A stretch of DNA of 8,540 bases from Rhodospirillaceae bacterium (GTDB lineage Bacteria; Pseudomonadota; Alphaproteobacteria; Micavibrionales; Micavibrionaceae), in assembly GCA_003452275.1 (NCBI GenBank), contig DMIT01000060.1, positions 1-8,540 on the forward strand, given 5' to 3'. The notes under the pieces are model-generated. The model was not told where the DNA came from and did no database searches. It saw only the letters and a list, made by a program, of their open reading frames with translations. The position numbers were made by a program, and so were the translations under genes. Shown one piece after another: positions 5,608 through 8,540 of this stretch; within the stretch, counting starts at the first letter, position 1; each line of letters begins with the position of its first letter.

Positions 5608-7398
5608 ATGGAAGACTTGGCAAAGTTCCCCGGATTAAAAAGAAGAAAAGACACGTTTTACGTCCGCGTAAGAGTGCCTAAAGATTTGCTGTCTTTGTAT
5701 GCCCCAACGAAAGAAATCACGAAATCTTTAAACACGAAAAGCTACAGTGATGCTGTGCTGAAATATAAATCAGAATATGCGTCCATTCATGCCGATTTCG
5801 AAATCAAGCGTAAGTCGGCAAAGAATGGAAAGCCTCCAACTGATATGCTTCAAGAGTTGAGTGATGAAACCCTCATTAGTTTTGCTCAGGATTGGTGTGA
5901 AACCGCATGGGACAAGGCAGTAACTAACCATGCGTCACAAAAATCATCTTATTCGAAAGAAGAGCATGACGAGATAAGAAGTAATCTTTTCATGGAAACA
6001 CTTCAAGCAAGCGATGAAGTTAAGAATATTGGCAACCCCTATAATGGTTCCTCTCAATGGTCTGGCTCAGTGATTGCGGATGAGATACTGAAGCATAAGA
6101 ACATTACTTGTAATAAGGGAACAGAGCGATATTCCTTCTTTCGCCTTCTATGTAGTCAGGCTCATTTGGAATATACGACCCGCCATCTGAACTTTTGGGA
6201 TGGTGCGAAGCATAAGCCTACATCCCCGATGTTTATAAAAGGTAAGGCGCAACAATATCATACAATTCCTGTTATGCACGGCCATGGCGCAATAAAGCCG
6301 ATTACAATCGCAAAACTATATGAAGAGCATATGAATAACCCTTCGGCAGAAAAGGGTGACTCAGCTCGAAAAAATTACATCATTCCAATGCGTATTTTGA
6401 TGCACGTTGTTGGCAAAAATAAAAATGCCCATGAGATTACAAGAGAAGATTGTAAGAAGGCTCGTGAGTTGATGATGGGGCTGCCGAGCAATTATAAAAA
6501 GAAATTAGGCGATGTTGATATTCCCACGGCTATTAAAAAGGGTAAAGAGCAAGGACTCGAATTAGCGACAGTTGGAACTGTGAATGGGTATTTGCAGAAA
6601 ATGAGTTCTGTTCTGAATTTTGGTCTTGTTGAGGGCTATATTTACAAAAATCCTGCCATCGACCTTCAGCTTAAAGATAAGCAATCTGCAAAGGACAAGA
6701 GACACCCATTTAGTACGAAGGTGTTAAATGTAATCTTTTCTTCCGGTGTGTATTCGGAGTCTGATATTTCGATTTATAAAAATTATCAACCGCCTGCTAA
6801 ATTAAAGAAGGCAGAACGTGCACATTACTCACGATTTTGGGTGCCGTTGATTGCCTTGTATTCCGGCATGCGTTTAAACGAGATATGCCAGCTCAATGTG
6901 TCGGATATTCAGTATAAGAATGGCATCGCGGTTTTGAATGTGCGAACTGAATTTGATGAGGAAGACGGTGTTGCCAACTCAGAACTAAAGAAACTCAAAA
7001 CTGAGCAAAGCAATCGTATTGTGCCGGTTCATCCTATGCTCAAGAAAATCGGTTTATTGGAATATGTGGAAAGTGTCAAAAAAGCTGGTGTATTTAAACT
7101 CTTTCCAGATGTGAAGGTCGCCACTACTGGATATCATTCGGGAAACTTCTCTAAATATTTCTCACGGCATCTAAAGGCTATTGGTGTGAAGACAGATAAG
7201 ACAAGTTTTCACAGCTTCCGACACAATTTCCGGGATGCTGAACGTGAGGCCGAAATGCCTGAGCATATTTCTCAGCAGTTAGGTGGTTGGACAACTGGAA
7301 AGACAGATGCAAACTACGGAAGTGGCGTAAAAATAGAAACTTTATCCAAATGGATGGATAAGATTGATTATCCAGAGGTCGCTTTGGATAAGCTATAG
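5608..7398 (+). CDS. int: Tyrosine recombinase (phage-type integrase) with DUF6538-like N-terminus
   Basis: Site-specific recombinase expected to insert and excise the element at the tRNA. The product is 596 residues, longer than most phage integrases. The N-terminus (GLKRRKDTFYVRVRVPKDLL, then a KSLNTKS block) resembles the DUF6538 domain often found there. A central SAM-like core-binding region spans about 235-355. The catalytic domain has the full set: R422 (SGMRLNE), K464 (KLKTEQSNR), H535 and R538 (HSFRHNFRD), W561 in place of the second His (LGGWTTGKT) and nucleophile Y570 (NYGSG). The start is debatable. GGAG (5603-5606) is only 1 nt from the ATG at 5608 but 10 nt from an in-frame TTG at 5617, which would give the family-like N-terminus M-AKFPGLKRR. 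The gene is more AT-rich than the backbone genes. It lies 27 bp before a probable replication gene and is likely co-transcribed with it. Confidence 0.92.
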   Translation: MEDLAKFPGLKRRKDTFYVRVRVPKDLLSLYAPTKEITKSLNTKSYSDAVLKYKSEYASIHADFEIKRKSAKNGKPPTDMLQELSDETLISFAQDWCETAWDKAVTNHASQKSSYSKEEHDEIRSNLFMETLQASDEVKNIGNPYNGSSQWSGSVIADEILKHKNITCNKGTERYSFFRLLCSQAHLEYTTRHLNFWDGAKHKPTSPMFIKGKAQQYHTIPVMHGHGAIKPITIAKLYEEHMNNPSAEKGDSARKNYIIPMRILMHVVGKNKNAHEITREDCKKARELMMGLPSNYKKKLGDVDIPTAIKKGKEQGLELATVGTVNGYLQKMSSVLNFGLVEGYIYKNPAIDLQLKDKQSAKDKRHPFSTKVLNVIFSSGVYSESDISIYKNYQPPAKLKKAERAHYSRFWVPLIALYSGMRLNEICQLNVSDIQYKNGIAVLNVRTEFDEEDGVANSELKKLKTEQSNRIVPVHPMLKKIGLLEYVESVKKAGVFKLFPDVKVATTGYHSGNFSKYFSRHLKAIGVKTDKTSFHSFRHNFRDAEREAEMPEHISQQLGGWTTGKTDANYGSGVKIETLSKWMDKIDYPEVALDKL

Positions 7399-7413
7399 TA
7401 ATTAGATGTCCAT

Positions 7414-7418
7414 GGAGG
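7414..7418 (+). promoter_or_regulatory. Strong ribosome binding site for the Rep-like gene
   Basis: GGAGG with 7 nt to the ATG at 7426, near ideal. It fixes the start and is the clearest such site in the element, in contrast to the poorly placed one of the integrase. Confidence 0.8.
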
Positions 7419-7425
7419 GACAAAT

Positions 7426-8540
7426 ATGCCTTTGGTGATAAATAATGACTTGATGGTGAAGTTGTGCACCAAAGCTGGAAACTCTACTGATAACAAGGGG
7501 GGATTTCCTAAACAAACTGCTGTGGAGTTTAGCCGCGTGGTGGACCAATACGATTATAGAGGTGGTAAGATTGTTGTATTGCGCCCTATAATTGACAAGT
7601 TGGTTTTGGATTATAATTTTGATGACTGCAAATCCAAGAAAAAGCTGATTGACGACATTGTGGTTGATACTGCTAAAAAGCTTTTTGGCTCTAAGAATAA
7701 CCAATACAAAGGATTTGAGGTACTTGCTCCAAGTTACTTATTGCTCAGACGCTTGAATAAAACCCATAAATTCAATTTTTTCCTTCGACATCAAAAATCC
7801 GACAGCAAAGTTGCTATTCAACTGCAAGGCTGGGGAAAGGGGCGTTTCTTCCGCTGTGAGTTTAATCCAGACAAGTTACAAAAATCAGGGATGGACGATT
7901 TAAAGTCATTATTGGATGCTTTATTCAAGAACGATATTTATCCCATCACTTATCAGAATATATTCGATAATCCCAAGGGTATTAATAGAATTGATATTGC
8001 TGTTGATATGCTTGGGGTTGATGCTTGCGATTTAGAAGGACGTTATTTGTTTAAAAACAAGGCCCTTAAAGGGCATGTATATGAAAGCCCCAATGGCCGT
8101 TTAGAAACCTTTTATTTTGTATTGCCTGATAGTGATAAAGGAAGGTGTTATTGGTATAATAAAGGGAAGGAGGCGGGGGCATCAGATAAAACTGTTGATG
8201 GGATGTATGATGGGAGCTCTAGCCCATATCAAGGGGTTCTGCACACACGTTATGAATTTCGTATTCTCAATAGTACAAAACCTCTTTCCAATCTGCATTC
8301 ATTTCTGAACCATCTTTCTAAGGTTACGTTTCGTGCCATGGATTATGATGTGGTTGTAGGGAAAGACTTCACCTATTTCCTTTTCTTACGGTATGCACTC
8401 AATCGAACAAAAGAAAAGGCATTGGAAATGATACCTAAAGATAAACGGTCTGACTATTCGGTGGCGTTCGACAGTGCTGTAATCGATATATGGGACGCAA
8501 ACAAAATTTGGAAAAAGGGCTGGTTGGCCGAATTGAACCA
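7426..8540 (+). CDS. Probable replication initiation protein (Rep_trans/RstA-like), 3' end missing
   Basis: The frame is open for 371 codons to the window end with no stop, so the C-terminus is missing. The motif order recalls Rep_trans (PF02486) and RstA-type initiators of plasmids and filamentous phages: a conserved strand with R-x-D-x-x-x-D (NRIDIAVD, 187-194), then a strand-turn-strand with a Y-x-K-G-K-E pattern (ETFYFVLPDSDKGRCYWYNKGKE, 227-249; typical relatives have S-D...YDKG), then RYEFRI (275-280), where relatives have R-x-E-x-R. Upstream, VAIQLQGWGKGRFFRCEFNPDKL (about 130-150) fits the domain entry. Such proteins nick the double-strand origin through a tyrosine and start rolling-circle replication; I cannot assign that tyrosine here. 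The gene is 27 bp after the integrase, AT-rich, with a strong ribosome binding site. The similarity is recalled motif resemblance, not an alignment, and another element-encoded protein with a related fold is possible. Confidence 0.6.
   Translation, partial: MPLVINNDLMVKLCTKAGNSTDNKGGFPKQTAVEFSRVVDQYDYRGGKIVVLRPIIDKLVLDYNFDDCKSKKKLIDDIVVDTAKKLFGSKNNQYKGFEVLAPSYLLLRRLNKTHKFNFFLRHQKSDSKVAIQLQGWGKGRFFRCEFNPDKLQKSGMDDLKSLLDALFKNDIYPITYQNIFDNPKGINRIDIAVDMLGVDACDLEGRYLFKNKALKGHVYESPNGRLETFYFVLPDSDKGRCYWYNKGKEAGASDKTVDGMYDGSSSPYQGVLHTRYEFRILNSTKPLSNLHSFLNHLSKVTFRAMDYDVVVGKDFTYFLFLRYALNRTKEKALEMIPKDKRSDYSVAFDSAVIDIWDANKIWKKGWLAELN

Noticed and set aside
7402..7704. Minus-strand open frame of 100 codons at the start of the Rep-like gene
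   Set aside because: It is antisense to the Rep-like frame, which has a strong ribosome binding site and stays open to the window end. Low GC makes such spurious frames likely.
8117..8308. Plus-strand open frame of 63 codons inside the Rep-like gene
   Set aside because: It is a shifted frame within the conserved YNKGKE to RYEFR region of the larger gene.
5519..8540. CRISPR array, toxin-antitoxin or defence genes in the element
   Set aside because: No spaced repeats and no such genes in the visible 3 kb; any cargo would be beyond the window.

Overview
The window looks like a piece of an alphaproteobacterial chromosome with the left end of an integrated mobile element attached to it. The lineage call rests mainly on a clear MipZ-type division-site ATPase, a family centred on Alphaproteobacteria. 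CtrA-like and GANTC motifs in the mipZ promoter region fit this. I cannot name the genus.

Backbone, about 1-5518. Three genes lie on the minus strand in the order mipZ, galU, then a secreted cysteine-rich protein with an internal duplication. A 99-bp divergent region separates mipZ from a plus-strand pair: a 76-residue two-helix membrane protein and a long three-domain type aminopeptidase P with all five metal ligands. The aminopeptidase meets, tail to tail with a 5-bp gap, a minus-strand DUF502 membrane protein. Next comes a plus-strand CAU-anticodon tRNA, best read as the lysidine-modified tRNA-Ile2. Apart from growth and envelope housekeeping (UDP-glucose supply, division placement, peptide turnover), there is no single shared pathway.

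Element, 5519 to the window end. Ninety bases after the tRNA CCA end begins a tyrosine recombinase of about 595 residues, running away from the tRNA. After 27 bp and a strong ribosome binding site comes an open frame that runs off the window end. Its motifs (NRIDIAVD, YNKGKE, RYEFR) resemble Rep_trans/RstA-type replication initiators. This stretch is visibly more AT-rich than the backbone. The simplest reading is a tRNA-integrated element whose integrase and a probable rolling-circle-type initiator are read as one unit, as in an integrative plasmid, satellite or filamentous-phage-like element. The other end, the second attachment site and any cargo lie outside the window.

The main points for a second look are the integrase/Rep pair, two inverted repeats between tRNA and integrase, a T-stem mismatch in the tRNA that the element may have introduced, the cell-cycle motifs at mipZ, and the duplicated cysteine-rich secreted protein. 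I saw no CRISPR array, insertion sequence or rRNA.
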